Positions 28,228 to 39,756 of a DNA stretch of 64,000 bases are shown in pieces (position 1 is the first letter of the stretch; each line of letters opens with the position of its first letter). Both the position numbers and the translations under genes were made by a program. This stretch comes from Mycobacterium sp. 3519A (GTDB taxonomy: Bacteria; Actinomycetota; Actinomycetes; Mycobacteriales; Mycobacteriaceae). Below the pieces are notes generated by a model that searched no databases, was not told the DNA's origin, and saw only the letters and a program-made list of their open reading frames with translations. Location: contig NZ_OESG01000014.1 of NCBI RefSeq assembly GCF_900240945.1, positions 2,696,734 through 2,760,733 of the forward strand, given 5' to 3'.

Positions 28228-28244
28228 CCACCTTTAGCCGCGAG

Positions 28245-28295
28245 CGACCGCGTCTGCACGTCGACACGCCGGTGGCAGCTGGCAGTTTGCGGTCG
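28245..28295. terminator. Inverted repeat after the Rv1234-like gene
   Basis: Perfect 7-nt arms CGACCGC (28245-28251) and GCGGTCG (28289-28295) enclose a 37-nt loop containing further short pairing. It sits 17 bp after the stop codon and 130 bp before lpqY. The position fits a terminator-like structure; there is no U-tract. Confidence 0.4.
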
Positions 28296-28332
28296 TCCCC
28301 AGCTTGCGCGTGGGTCCACAGCAATTGCGTAA

Positions 28333-30748
<2,416 letters not shown>

Positions 30749-30749
<1 letters not shown>

Positions 30750-31591
30750 TGTCGACGTCTGAACGGGTCGGCGCGGGACGGGCGACGGGCTGGACCGTCG
30801 TCAACATCCTGGTTGTGGTGTACGCGCTGTTTCCGGTGCTGTGGATCCTCAGCCTGTCGCTCAAGCCGACGTCAACCGTCAAAGACGGCAAGCTGATTCC
30901 CACCCAGATCACCTTCGACAACTACAAGGGCATCTTCCAAGGCGACATCTTCACCTCGGCGCTGATCAATTCCATCGGGATCGGGTTGATCACCACGGTG
31001 ATCGCGGTGACGGTGGGCGGCATGGCAGCCTATGCCGTTGCGCGGCTGTCGTTTCCGGGTAAGCGGCTACTGGTCGGGGTGGCGCTGCTGATCGCGATGT
31101 TCCCGCAGATCTCGTTGGTCACGCCGATATTCAACATGTGGCGCAGCATCGGGCTGTTCGACACGTGGCCGGGCCTGATCATCCCGTACATCACCTTCGC
31201 GCTGCCGCTGGCCATCTACACGCTGTCGGCGTTCTTCCGCGAGATCCCGTGGGATCTGGAGAAGGCCGCGAAGATGGACGGCGCCACACCGGCCCAGGCA
31301 TTCCGGAAAGTGATTGCGCCACTTGCCGCGCCGGGCATCGTCACCGCCGCGATCCTGGTGTTCATCTTCGCGTGGAACGACCTGCTGCTGGCGTTGTCGC
31401 TGACGGCGACGCAGCGGGCGATCACCGCGCCGGTGGCGATCGCCAACTTCACCGGCAGTTCGCAATTCGAGGAGCCGACCGGTTCGATTGCCGCCGGGGC
31501 GATGGTGATCACCATCCCGATCGTTATCTTTGTCCTGATTTTCCAACGACGGATCGTCGCCGGCCTGACGTCCGGTGCGGTGAAGGGATAG
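30749..31591 (+). CDS. sugB: Trehalose ABC transporter permease SugB
   Basis: The 280-residue MalG-type permease has six helices, with the first at [20 protein letters not shown], and the EAA loop [20 protein letters not shown] near residue 172. It pairs with SugA to form the trehalose channel. The ATG overlaps the sugA stop (TGATG) and the stop lies 4 bp before sugC. Confidence 0.94.
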
Positions 31592-31595
31592 CTCC

Positions 31596-32795
31596 ATGGC
31601 CGAAATTGTGTTGGACCGGGTGACCAAGAGTTACCCCAACGGCGCGACGGCGGTGAAAGAGTTGTCGATCACCATCGTCGACGGGGAGTTCATCATTCTG
31701 GTGGGCCCGTCCGGATGCGGAAAGTCCACGACGCTGAACATGATCGCCGGCCTCGAGGACATCACGTCGGGTGAATTGCGCATCGGCGGCGAGCGGGTCA
31801 ACGAGAAGGCGCCGAAGGACCGCGACATCGCGATGGTGTTCCAGTCCTACGCGCTGTATCCGCACATGACGGTCCGGCAGAACATCGCCTTCCCGCTGAC
31901 CCTGGCGAAGATGAGCAAGGATGAGATCGCCGGCAAGGTCGACGAGGCCGCGAAAATCCTTGACCTGACCGAGCTTCTGGACCGCAAACCCGCCCAGCTG
32001 TCCGGCGGGCAGCGGCAGCGGGTGGCGATGGGCCGCGCGATCGTGCGCAATCCCAAGGCCTTCCTGATGGACGAGCCGCTGTCGAACCTCGACGCCAAGC
32101 TGCGGGTGCAGATGCGCGCCGAGATCGCGCGGCTGCAGAACAGGTTGGGCACCACCACCGTCTACGTCACCCACGATCAGACCGAGGCGATGACACTGGG
32201 GGACCGGGTGGTCGTCATGCTCGCGGGCGTCGCACAGCAGATCGGCACGCCGGAGGAGCTGTACAACCACCCGGCCAACCTGTTCGTCGCGGGCTTCATC
32301 GGCTCACCGGCCATGAACTTCTTCCCGGCCAGCCTCACCGACATCGGTGTGCGATTGCCATTCGGCGAGGTCACGCTCACCCAGGAAGTGCACGACCGGA
32401 TCGCCAAACACCCGAAGCCCAACAACGTGATCGTCGGGATCCGGCCCGAACACCTCGAGGACGCCGCACTGATCGACACCTACGCGCGGATCCGCGCGCT
32501 GACCTTCGGCGTGAAGGTCGACTTCGTCGAGTCGCTGGGTGCCGACAAGTACGTCCACTTCAAGACCGAAGGCGAAGGCGCGCAGGCCGCTCAGCTGGCC
32601 GAGTTGGCGGCCGACTCCGGCGTCGCTGAAAACGAGTTCGTCGCACGGGTTTCCACTGAATCGAAGGTGACACCCGGCCAGCCGATGGAGTTGGCGTTCG
32701 ACACCTCCAAGATCGTGGTCTTCGACGCCGACACCGGCGCGAACCTGATGCTCGAGCCCGAGGGCGGGCAGGAGCAACCCGCACCCGCCGAGTGA
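31596..32795 (+). CDS. sugC: Trehalose ABC transporter ATPase SugC
   Basis: The 399-residue MalK/UgpC-type ATPase has Walker [10 protein letters not shown] near residue 37, signature [15 protein letters not shown] near residue 134, Walker [15 protein letters not shown] and H-loop [15 protein letters not shown]. The C-terminal TOBE/OB regulatory domain (residues 240-370) includes [10 protein letters not shown]. It powers trehalose uptake. Its last 4 bp overlap the SUFU-domain gene. Confidence 0.95.
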   Translation: MAEIVLDRVTKSYPNGATAVKELSITIVDGEFIILVGPSGCGKSTTLNMIAGLEDITSGELRIGGERVNEKAPKDRDIAMVFQSYALYPHMTVRQNIAFPLTLAKMSKDEIAGKVDEAAKILDLTELLDRKPAQLSGGQRQRVAMGRAIVRNPKAFLMDEPLSNLDAKLRVQMRAEIARLQNRLGTTTVYVTHDQTEAMTLGDRVVVMLAGVAQQIGTPEELYNHPANLFVAGFIGSPAMNFFPASLTDIGVRLPFGEVTLTQEVHDRIAKHPKPNNVIVGIRPEHLEDAALIDTYARIRALTFGVKVDFVESLGADKYVHFKTEGEGAQAAQLAELAADSGVAENEFVARVSTESKVTPGQPMELAFDTSKIVVFDADTGANLMLEPEGGQEQPAPAE

Positions 32796-33382
32796 TCGAC
32801 GTCATCGCGAAGGTCCGCTCGCACCTCGGCGAGCACTTCGCCCGCGCCGGCTTCACCGCGGAACCCGACGAGGCGAGCGTGACCTTCCTCGGCACCGAGC
32901 GCATCGACGTGCTGCGCTTCGGTCCCGACGACGACGTGAGTCACTATGTGTCGGTTGGCTGTTCGCGCAACCCGATGTTCGATCCGACGGAGATGGTGAC
33001 CGACGCGCTGCACGGTCCGCGAGCCGAGATCGTTGTCGCGTTGCGGGGCCCGTCACCCACGGGACTGGCCCGCTCGATCGCGATCGTGGCCGCCGCGCCC
33101 GCCGTCGAAGGGTTGATCCTGGAGCCCGACGCGTTGATCGACCTGGAGACGCCGCTGTGGGATGCGGCACCGTTCACCGCATTCTTGTTGAGCCCCAGCG
33201 ACATCGACGATGTGCCGCTGGCCGACCCGTTGCCGCCGGTGAAGCTGCTGGCGGCCACGCCGATCACCGCCACCGAAGCCGCCTGGGTGCGGCTGAAAGG
33301 TGCCGACGCGATGCGCGAAGCGTGGACGCAGGACGGCGTCGACGTGCTGGACCCCACCAGGCGGGCCGCGCAGCCGAGCTAG
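32792..33382 (+). CDS. Suppressor-of-fused (SUFU) domain protein
   Basis: The 196-residue protein matches the bacterial SUFU-like family: [35 protein letters not shown], and a late [20 protein letters not shown]. Bacterial members are of unknown function, sometimes linked to toxin immunity. The GTG start is inside the sugC stop (GTGA overlap), so it is translated with the trehalose importer although nothing in the domain explains a sugar link. A long hairpin follows. Confidence 0.75.
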   Translation: MIDVIAKVRSHLGEHFARAGFTAEPDEASVTFLGTERIDVLRFGPDDDVSHYVSVGCSRNPMFDPTEMVTDALHGPRAEIVVALRGPSPTGLARSIAIVAAAPAVEGLILEPDALIDLETPLWDAAPFTAFLLSPSDIDDVPLADPLPPVKLLAATPITATEAAWVRLKGADAMREAWTQDGVDVLDPTRRAAQPS

Positions 33383-33389
33383 TTTTCAG

Positions 33390-33452
33390 CGCCGAAACGG
33401 CATTCCAGCACGGAAAGTTCGAGAAGAAGCGTGCCGCAATGCAGTTTCGGCG
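33390..33452. terminator. 63-nt hairpin between convergent SUFU-domain gene and corA
   Basis: Outer arms CGCCGAAAC (33390-33398) and GTTTCGGCG (33444-33452) pair perfectly. Inner GCATT (33400-33404) pairs with AATGC (33438-33442), and GCACG (33408-33412) with CGTGC (33430-33434), around a 17-nt loop. It lies exactly between two convergent stops and is positioned to serve both strands. The base sequence differs from the hairpin at 3082-3134. Confidence 0.7.
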
Positions 33453-33456
33453 AAAC

Positions 33457-34560
33457 TTAGAGCCAGTGGTTGTGCCGGAACGTCCGGTACAACAGCGAGC
33501 AGACGATCACCATCGTGAGCAGCACCGCGGGATAGCCCCAAACCCAATGCAGTTCGGGCATGTGGTCGAAGTTCATGCCGTAGATGCCCGCGATCGCCGT
33601 CGGCACGGCGGCGATCGCCACCCACGCGGAGATCTTGCGCATGTCGACGTTCTGCTGCATCGCCACCTTGCCGAGCGCGGCCTGCACCAGCGAACTCAAC
33701 AGCTCGTCGTAGCTGGTGATCCGGTCGGAGGCCTGCGTGTTGTGGTCCAGCACGTCGCGCAGATAGCGGCGCACCTCGATCGAGATCAGGTCGTTGTGGT
33801 CGGTGCCCATTCGCTGCAGCGCCAGCGTCAGCGGCGCGACCGCCCTGCGCAGTTCGACGACCTCGCGCTTGAGCAGATAGATGCACTCGATGTTGGTCTG
33901 CGTCAGCGGCGAGAAGATGTCTTCTTCCATCGCGTCGATGTCGGTCTCGATGAGGTCGGTGATGTCGAGATAGTTGTCGACGACGTGGTCGGCGATCGCG
34001 TGCATGACGGCGTAGGGGCCGAGCTTCAACGTCGCCGGTGATGCGTCGAGTTGCTTGCGCAGCCCGGCCAGCCCGCCGTGCTCGCCGTGGCGCACGGTCA
34101 CCACGAAGTCGGGGCCGACGAAGATCATGATCTCGCCCGTCTCGACGATCTCCCGCGCGATCGACACCGAGGCGTGCTCGACGTATTTGACCGTCTTCAG
34201 CACCAGGAACAACGTGTTGTCGTAGCGCTCCAGCTTGGGCCGCTGATGCGCGTGCACCGCATCCTCGACCGCCAACTCGTGCAGGCCGAACACGTCGGCG
34301 ACCGCCTGCATCTGGTGTTCGTCGGGTTCATGCAGCCCGATCCAGACGAACGCGGTGCTGCCTTCGCTCTCCAGTTCGCGGACCTTGGTCAGCGCGGCCG
34401 CGTGGGTGTGCTTGCCCGGCGCCCGCTGGCCGTCGACATAGATGCCGCAATCGACCATCGCGCGGGCCACCGGCACATGAATCGACTTCGGATCGGGGTG
34501 GGTGTGTTTGGTCTTGGCCACTGGCCGAAGGGATGACGGCAATGCGCGAAACGATGGCAT
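33457..34560 (-). CDS. corA: Magnesium/cobalt channel CorA
   Basis: The 367-residue protein has the long cytoplasmic CorA domain and two C-terminal helices with the signature [20 protein letters not shown] (YGMNF loop) near residue 325, and ends RTFRHNHWL. It forms a pentameric Mg2+/Co2+ channel in the membrane. The ATG has a GGGAG ribosome-binding site, and TAGCAT lies further upstream as a possible -10 element. The length equals that of Rv1239c. It is divergent from mdh. Confidence 0.93.
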   Translation of the reverse strand: MPSFRALPSSLRPVAKTKHTHPDPKSIHVPVARAMVDCGIYVDGQRAPGKHTHAAALTKVRELESEGSTAFVWIGLHEPDEHQMQAVADVFGLHELAVEDAVHAHQRPKLERYDNTLFLVLKTVKYVEHASVSIAREIVETGEIMIFVGPDFVVTVRHGEHGGLAGLRKQLDASPATLKLGPYAVMHAIADHVVDNYLDITDLIETDIDAMEEDIFSPLTQTNIECIYLLKREVVELRRAVAPLTLALQRMGTDHNDLISIEVRRYLRDVLDHNTQASDRITSYDELLSSLVQAALGKVAMQQNVDMRKISAWVAIAAVPTAIAGIYGMNFDHMPELHWVWGYPAVLLTMVIVCSLLYRTFRHNHWL

Positions 34561-34618
34561 CTCACATCTCCCTGTCTGATCAGCGGATTAATGCTACGCG
34601 CCTCGATGTACCCACACA

Positions 34619-34646
34619 TTGCCAGCAGAATCGAGTGCGCTAGTTT
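34619..34646 (+). promoter_or_regulatory. Probable mdh promoter
   Basis: TTGCCA (34619-34624) and TAGTTT (34641-34646) are separated by 16 bp and lie about 60 bp before the mdh start, in the 147-bp divergent spacer with corA. The match to sigma-A elements is good (TANNNT -10). Confidence 0.5.
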
Positions 34647-34707
34647 CGTCCCGGACAGACCTTCGCCCGCGGTGCGGGCATCGAACTTCGCCCAAGGAGC
34701 ATTCGAC

Positions 34708-35697
34708 GTGAGCACAACTCCCCTCAAGGTCGCCGTCACCGGTGCCGCAGGCCAGATCGGCTACAGCTTGTTGTTCCGCCTCGCGAGCGGGTCGCTGCTG
34801 GGCCCCGACCGTCCGATCGAGTTGCGGCTGCTGGAGATCGAGCCGGCGCTCAAGGCGCTCGAGGGTGTCGTGATGGAACTCGACGACTGCGCGTTCCCGC
34901 TGCTGGCAGGCGTCGAGATCGGTTCGGATGCCAACAAGATCTTCGACGGCGCGAACCTGGCCCTGCTGGTCGGCGCCCGGCCGCGCGGTCCTGGCATGGA
35001 GCGCAGCGATCTGCTCGAGGCCAACGGCGCGATCTTCACCGCCCAGGGCAAGGCGCTCAACGAGGTGGCTGCCGACGACATCCGTATCGGCGTGACGGGT
35101 AACCCGGCCAACACCAACGCCCTGATCGCGATGAGCAACGCACCGGACATCCCCAAGGAGCGGTTCTCGGCGCTGACCCGCCTCGACCACAATCGCGCGA
35201 TCAGCCAGTTGGCCAAGAAGACCGGCGCCAAGGTCACCGACATCAAGAAGGTGACGATCTGGGGCAACCACTCGGCCACCCAGTACCCGGACATCTTCCA
35301 CGCCGAGGTCGGCGGCAAGAACGCCGCCGAGGTGGTCAACGACCAGGCCTGGATCGAGAACGACTTCATCCCCACCGTCGCCAAGCGCGGCGCGGCGATC
35401 ATCGACGCGCGGGGCGCCTCGTCGGCTGCCTCCGCCGCCTCGGCGACCACCGACGCGGCCCGGGACTGGCTGCTCGGCAGTGCCGAGGGCGACTGGGTGT
35501 CGATGGCGGTCATCTCCGACGGCAGCTACGGCGTGCCCGAGGGCCTGATCTCCTCGTTCCCGGTGACCACCAAGGACGGCAACTGGAGCATCGTGCAGGG
35601 GCTGGAGATCGACGAGTTCTCCCGCGGCCGGATCGACAAGTCCACCGCCGAACTCGCCGACGAGCGCAAGGCCGTTACCGAGCTGGGACTGATCTGA
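34708..35697 (+). CDS. mdh: Malate dehydrogenase
   Basis: The 329-residue NAD-dependent enzyme interconverts malate and oxaloacetate. It begins [20 protein letters not shown] with the dinucleotide-binding glycine motif, has [20 protein letters not shown] and the catalytic [12 protein letters not shown] (His of the active site). The GTG at 34708 follows AAGGAGC at 34694-34700 and gives the Rv1240 length; an earlier in-frame ATG at 34594 is not supported. The malic enzyme gene follows after 6 bp. Confidence 0.95.
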   Translation: MSTTPLKVAVTGAAGQIGYSLLFRLASGSLLGPDRPIELRLLEIEPALKALEGVVMELDDCAFPLLAGVEIGSDANKIFDGANLALLVGARPRGPGMERSDLLEANGAIFTAQGKALNEVAADDIRIGVTGNPANTNALIAMSNAPDIPKERFSALTRLDHNRAISQLAKKTGAKVTDIKKVTIWGNHSATQYPDIFHAEVGGKNAAEVVNDQAWIENDFIPTVAKRGAAIIDARGASSAASAASATTDAARDWLLGSAEGDWVSMAVISDGSYGVPEGLISSFPVTTKDGNWSIVQGLEIDEFSRGRIDKSTAELADERKAVTELGLI

Positions 35698-35703
35698 GTC
35701 CCC

Positions 35704-36888
35704 GTGACCGAAACGCTGCCGTCGAACCTGCAGAGCGGGCAGATCGTCATCACTGATGAGGAGATCTTCGAAGCTCACGTGGGCGGCAAGCTGTCTGCGG
35801 AACTGAAGACGCCGCTGGACACCCAGCGCGCCCTGTCCATCGCGTACACCCCCGGGGTAGCCCAGGTCAGCCGCGCGATCGCCGCCGACCGCAGCCTGGC
35901 GGCCCGCTACACCTGGGCCAACAGGTTGGTGGCCGTGGTCAGCGACGGTACGGCGGTGCTGGGCCTCGGCGACATCGGCCCTTCGGCCGCGCTGCCGGTG
36001 ATGGAAGGCAAGTGCGCGCTGTTCAAGGAGTTCGGCGGGCTGGACTCGATCCCGATCGTGCTGGACACCAAGGACCCCGACGAGATCGTCGAGACCCTGG
36101 TGCGGCTTCGACCGTCGTTCGGGGCGGTGAACCTGGAGGACATCTCCGCGCCGCGGTGCTTCGAGATCGAGCGCCGCGTCATCGAAGCGCTCGACTGCCC
36201 CGTGATGCACGACGACCAGCACGGCACTGCGATCGTCGTGTTGGCGGCACTGATGGGCGCCGTCAAGGCGCTCGACCGTGACATCGCCTCGCTGCGCGTG
36301 GTGGTCTCCGGTGTCGGCGCGGCGGGCGTCGCGTGCACGAATATCCTTATGGCCGCCGGTGTTTCGGACATCACCGTGGTGGACACCCGCGGCATCCTGC
36401 ACTCCGGCCGCGACGGGCTGACCCCGGTCAAGGCCGAACTCGCGGGCCGGACGAATCCCGACGGACTCACCGGCGGCATCGCCGACGCGCTGCAGGGCGC
36501 CGATGTGTTCCTCGGCGTGTCCGGCGGTGTGGTGGATGAGGAGGTCGTCGCGACGATGGCACCCGGTGGCATCGTGTTCGCGTTGTCCAATCCGGATCCG
36601 GAGATCCATCCCGAGGTCGCCGCCAGGTACGCGTCAGTGGTGGCGACGGGTCGCAGCGACTTCCCCAACCAGATCAACAACGTGCTGGCATTCCCCGGTG
36701 TGTTCCGCGGCGCGTTGGATGCGGGCGCCAAGCGGATCACCGAGCGGATGAAGGTGGCTGCCGCCGAGGCGATCTTCGCGGTGGCGTGCGAGGACCTCGC
36801 GCCGGACCGGATCGTGCCGAGCCCGCTGGATCCGCGCGTCGGCCCGGAGGTCGCGGCGGCGGTGGCCGCGGCGGCCGCCGAATCCTGA
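35704..36888 (+). CDS. NAD(P)-dependent malic enzyme
   Basis: The 394-residue short-form malic enzyme converts malate to pyruvate and CO2. Landmarks are AYTPGVAQVSRAIAADRSLA, the metal site NLEDISAPRCFEIERR and VMHDDQHGTAIVVLAALMGA, and the nucleotide fold VVSGVGAAGVACTNILMAAG. It starts with GTG 6 bp after mdh and is followed 8 bp later by lpqZ, so malate is handled by two enzymes of one operon. I recall no such gene at this position in M. tuberculosis. Confidence 0.92.
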   Translation: MTETLPSNLQSGQIVITDEEIFEAHVGGKLSAELKTPLDTQRALSIAYTPGVAQVSRAIAADRSLAARYTWANRLVAVVSDGTAVLGLGDIGPSAALPVMEGKCALFKEFGGLDSIPIVLDTKDPDEIVETLVRLRPSFGAVNLEDISAPRCFEIERRVIEALDCPVMHDDQHGTAIVVLAALMGAVKALDRDIASLRVVVSGVGAAGVACTNILMAAGVSDITVVDTRGILHSGRDGLTPVKAELAGRTNPDGLTGGIADALQGADVFLGVSGGVVDEEVVATMAPGGIVFALSNPDPEIHPEVAARYASVVATGRSDFPNQINNVLAFPGVFRGALDAGAKRITERMKVAAAEAIFAVACEDLAPDRIVPSPLDPRVGPEVAAAVAAAAAES

Positions 36889-36896
36889 TCGGCCCG

Positions 36897-37727
36897 ATGC
36901 GCCGACTGGCGGTGGCGCTGCTGGCGCTGATCGTCGTCGGCTGCGGGACGCAGGCGGGGCCGCCGTCGATCGCCGTCGGCGCCACCTCGGACCCGGAGTC
37001 GAAATTGGTGGCGCACATCTACGCGGCGGCGCTGCGGTTCTACGGCAGTCCCGCGCACGTGAAATCCGTGCCCGATCCGGTGGGTGAACTCGATTCGGGT
37101 GGTGTTCGGGTCGCACCGGGGTTCACCGGTCAACTGCTGCACAGGTTCGACCCCGATGCGACCGCGCGCTCGGATGCACAGGTGTACCGGACGCTGCTGT
37201 CCGTGTTACCGGAAGGTGTTGCGGCCAGCGACTATACGACCTCCGCGGAGGACAAGCCTGCGATCGCGGTGACGGAGCAGACCGCTGCGGCGTGGGGCGG
37301 GCGCGACGTCACCGCCGTCGCCCGCAACTGTGCGAAAGTGGCCGCAGGTGTGCTCCAGAACGCGTCGTCACCCGCACGGCTCGGGCAGTGCACACTGCCC
37401 AAACCCCGCCAATTCCCGGACCACACAACGCTGTTCGCGGCGCTGCAGGCCGGTCAGATCAACGCCGCATGGACGTCGGACGCGACGCCGGACATCCCGA
37501 CGGAACTGGTGGTGTTGTCCGACAAGACAGCACTGATTCCTGCCGAGAATCTCGTTGCGTTGTATCGGCGTAACGAACTCGACGAACGACAGGTGCTGGC
37601 GCTCAACGAGGTGGCGGGTGTGCTGGACACCGGGGCGTTCACCGATATGCGTCGACAGGTCGCAGCGGGCAAGGACCCGGGTCAGGTGGCCGACGCGTGG
37701 CTGGACGCCCACCCCTTGGGTCGCTAG
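36897..37727 (+). CDS. lpqZ: Glycine-betaine/osmoprotectant-binding-like lipoprotein LpqZ
   Basis: The 276-residue protein starts MRRLAVALLALIVVGCGTQA with a lipobox (VVGC, Cys near residue 16), and has the OpuAC-like fold with IAVGATSDPESKLVAHIYAA, FTGQLLHRFDPDATAR and a C-terminal AAGKDPGQVADAWLDAHPLG. It resembles ProX/OsmF-type binding proteins for quaternary amines. No osmoprotectant permease is adjacent; the next ABC genes belong to another family. The position and length match Rv1244. Confidence 0.85.
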   Translation: MRRLAVALLALIVVGCGTQAGPPSIAVGATSDPESKLVAHIYAAALRFYGSPAHVKSVPDPVGELDSGGVRVAPGFTGQLLHRFDPDATARSDAQVYRTLLSVLPEGVAASDYTTSAEDKPAIAVTEQTAAAWGGRDVTAVARNCAKVAAGVLQNASSPARLGQCTLPKPRQFPDHTTLFAALQAGQINAAWTSDATPDIPTELVVLSDKTALIPAENLVALYRRNELDERQVLALNEVAGVLDTGAFTDMRRQVAAGKDPGQVADAWLDAHPLGR

Positions 37728-37761
37728 CACAATCCTGACAGTTTCTTGACAGCGAATCGGG

Positions 37762-37790
37762 TTGACGGCGACAGATTCTCGGCCTTTACT
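37762..37790 (+). promoter_or_regulatory. Probable promoter of the NitT/TauT-type transporter operon
   Basis: TTGACG (37762-37767), 17 bp, and TTTACT (37785-37790) make a good sigma-A-type promoter. Transcription would begin near 37797 and leave a leader of about 198 nt before the permease ATG. A perfect TTGACA at 37746-37751 lacks a -10 partner at the right distance. Confidence 0.55.
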
Positions 37791-37796
37791 GGACGA

Positions 37797-37994
37797 CGCG
37801 TCGGGCCGTCCGGCGCATTGATCATGTTGAGAGTGAGGTGAGCGGCACATGCCGGACGACAGTATCGCGCGGAAAATGGCCTCTCCCTTGCGGATCGGTT
37901 CCCAGGCCTAGCGCCATTCCCGCTGGCGGTCAGTGCGACCGCTTGATCTGTCTGGTTTGTGCACGCGTCATCCCAACCGGGATGGGAGTGTGGC
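37797..37994 (+). promoter_or_regulatory. Structured 5' leader of the transporter operon, candidate riboswitch or attenuator
   Basis: This leader contains CGGCA-CA-TGCCG (37844-37855), GGCCT...AGGCC across 37879-37908, and two mutually exclusive hairpins: CGCCA/TGGCG (37912-37916 with 37924-37928) and GCGGTC/GACCGC (37926-37931 with 37937-37942). CATCCC-AACC-GGGATG (37969-37984) then ends on the GGGAG ribosome-binding site (37984-37988). It also holds a 20-codon upstream ORF. After that ORF the same frame reopens at a GTG (37933) and runs to a stop at 38038-38040 inside the permease gene, with three Cys codons. I do not recognise a known riboswitch class. Confidence 0.5.
37849..37911 (+). CDS. 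Upstream ORF / leader peptide, 20 residues
   Basis: An ATG at 37849 opens 20 codons (MPDDSIARKMASPLRIGSQA) closed by TAG. Exactly 7 nt before it lies GAGGTGA (37835-37841), a perfect match to seven bases of the anti-Shine-Dalgarno complement and better than the site of the permease gene itself. The peptide resembles nothing I know. Being short, well initiated and within a folded leader, it may act in cis on the downstream transporter. Chance cannot be excluded without conservation data. Confidence 0.45.
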   Translation: MPDDSIARKMASPLRIGSQA

Positions 37995-39743
37995 ATGCCG
38001 TCAATTGCCATGCGAGCGTTTCCTGCTCAGGGTGCGGTGATCCGACCCGCCAGGAACTGGCTCGCCGACGTCGCCGTGTTCATCGGCGCGGCCGTGCTGC
38101 TGTGGCTGGTCGTGCGCCTGCTTGGCAGTGCGGACGTGCCGTGGACGGTCGAGCATGCGCCGTCGACGGTGTCCACCGATCCGGCGGATCTGCCGTATTA
38201 CGCCGCGCGGTCGTTGCTGCGCATGTTCGCGGCGTTGGCGCTGTCGGTGGTCTTCACCTTCGTGTACGCGACCGCGGCCGCCAGGTTGCGTCGGGCGGGG
38301 AAGGTGCTGGTTCCGCTGCTGGACATCCTGCAGTCGGTCCCGATTCTGGGCTTTCTGTCGATCACGATCACCGGGTTCATCGCGCTGTTCCCGGGTTCTG
38401 CACTGGGTTTGGAGTGCGCATCGATCTTCGCGATCTTCACGTCGCAGGCCTGGAACATGACGTTCGCGTTCTACTACTCGCTGAAATCGCAACCGCGGGA
38501 ACTGGACGAGGCGTCGAGGTTGTTGCGGCTGTCGAGGTGGCAGCGGTTCTGGCGGATCGACGCGCCCAGCGGAATGATTCCGCTGGTCTGGAACGGCATG
38601 ATGAGCTTCGGCGGTGGCTGGTTCTTCTTGACGGCCTCGGAGGCGTTGAGCGTCAACAACCATCGGTTCGCGCTGCCCGGCATCGGCGCCTATGTCGCGG
38701 CCGCGAGCGACGCGGGCCAACTCGGCAAGGTGCTGCTGGCGATCGCCGTGATGGTCGTGATGGTCGTCGGGGTCAACGTGCTGTTCTGGCGGCCGCTCAC
38801 GGCGTGGGCGGAACGGTTTCGCATCGAGGACACGGAGGGCGCCGAGGCGCCTCGCAGTCTCACGCTGGACCTGTTGCGTCGCTCACGGATTCCGCGCACC
38901 GTCGGCGGTGTGCTCGGCAAGCTGGTGTATCCCGTCGACCGCGCGTTTCGCCCGTTGGGCGTGGCGGAACAGCCACTGCGCACGTCGGCGCTGCGACGCC
39001 GCACGGGCGACTGGGCGTTCGCTGCGTTGGTCGGCGTCGTCGTCGGCTACGGCGGGTACCGAACGACTGAATTCATCGCTTCCACAGTTGGTTTCGGCGA
39101 GGTGGGCCACGCGCTGCTGCTCGGGCTGGCGACCTTCGGCCGGGTCGTCGTGGTCCTCGTCGTCGCCACGCTGATCTGGGTCCCGGTCGGGGTGTGGATC
39201 GGGATGAATCCCAGGATCTCTCGCCTCGCGCAACCGGTCGTGCAGGTGCTCGCGTCGTTTCCGGCGAACTTTCTGTTCCCGATGTTCGCCGCACTGCTGG
39301 TGGCGACGGGCGTCAGCCTGAACGTTGGCGGAATCGTGCTGATGGCGCTGGGCTCGCAGTGGTACATCCTGTTCAACGTGATCGCGGGGGCCAGCGCGAT
39401 TCCCAACGACCTGCGCGAAGCGGCGGCGAATCTGCGGTTACCACGAATGTTGCTGTGGCGCAGTCTGATTCTGCCCGGAGTCTTCCCGAGCTATGTCACC
39501 GGCGGTATCACCGCCGCCGGTGGCGCGTGGAACGCCTCGATCGTCGCGGAGGTGGTGAGCTATCACGGCGCCACGTTAACCTCGACCGGCCTAGGCGCCT
39601 ACATCAGCAACGCCACCGCCGACGGTGATTCGGGCCGCATCCTCGTCGGGGTGATCGTGATGAGTTGCTACGTGGTCGCGATGAACCGGTTCTTCTGGCG
39701 TCGGCTCTACGCATTGGCCGAACGCCGTTTCTCCTTGACATGA
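37995..39743 (+). CDS. ABC transporter permease, fused double domain (NitT/TauT-like)
   Basis: The 582-residue protein holds two homologous six-helix BPD_transp domains. The first EAA-type loop reads RELDEASRLLRLSRWQRFWR (near residue 170) and the second NDLREAAANLRLPRMLLWRS (near residue 475). One polypeptide therefore forms the whole membrane channel. The family is the duplicated anion-type permease related to nitrate, sulfonate and taurine systems. The ATG at 37995 has GGGAG 6 nt upstream; a GTG at 37959 would lengthen it by 12 residues. No binding-protein gene of this family is adjacent. Confidence 0.85.
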   Translation: MPSIAMRAFPAQGAVIRPARNWLADVAVFIGAAVLLWLVVRLLGSADVPWTVEHAPSTVSTDPADLPYYAARSLLRMFAALALSVVFTFVYATAAARLRRAGKVLVPLLDILQSVPILGFLSITITGFIALFPGSALGLECASIFAIFTSQAWNMTFAFYYSLKSQPRELDEASRLLRLSRWQRFWRIDAPSGMIPLVWNGMMSFGGGWFFLTASEALSVNNHRFALPGIGAYVAAASDAGQLGKVLLAIAVMVVMVVGVNVLFWRPLTAWAERFRIEDTEGAEAPRSLTLDLLRRSRIPRTVGGVLGKLVYPVDRAFRPLGVAEQPLRTSALRRRTGDWAFAALVGVVVGYGGYRTTEFIASTVGFGEVGHALLLGLATFGRVVVVLVVATLIWVPVGVWIGMNPRISRLAQPVVQVLASFPANFLFPMFAALLVATGVSLNVGGIVLMALGSQWYILFNVIAGASAIPNDLREAAANLRLPRMLLWRSLILPGVFPSYVTGGITAAGGAWNASIVAEVVSYHGATLTSTGLGAYISNATADGDSGRILVGVIVMSCYVVAMNRFFWRRLYALAERRFSLT

Positions 39744-39756
39744 TGGAGGTTTCACC

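Noticed and set aside
37797..37994. Known riboswitch classes (M-box, SAM, TPP, cobalamin, guanidine, glycine) in the transporter leader
   Set aside because: None of the consensus blocks I can recall matches; only unassigned hairpins remain, reported as a candidate instead.
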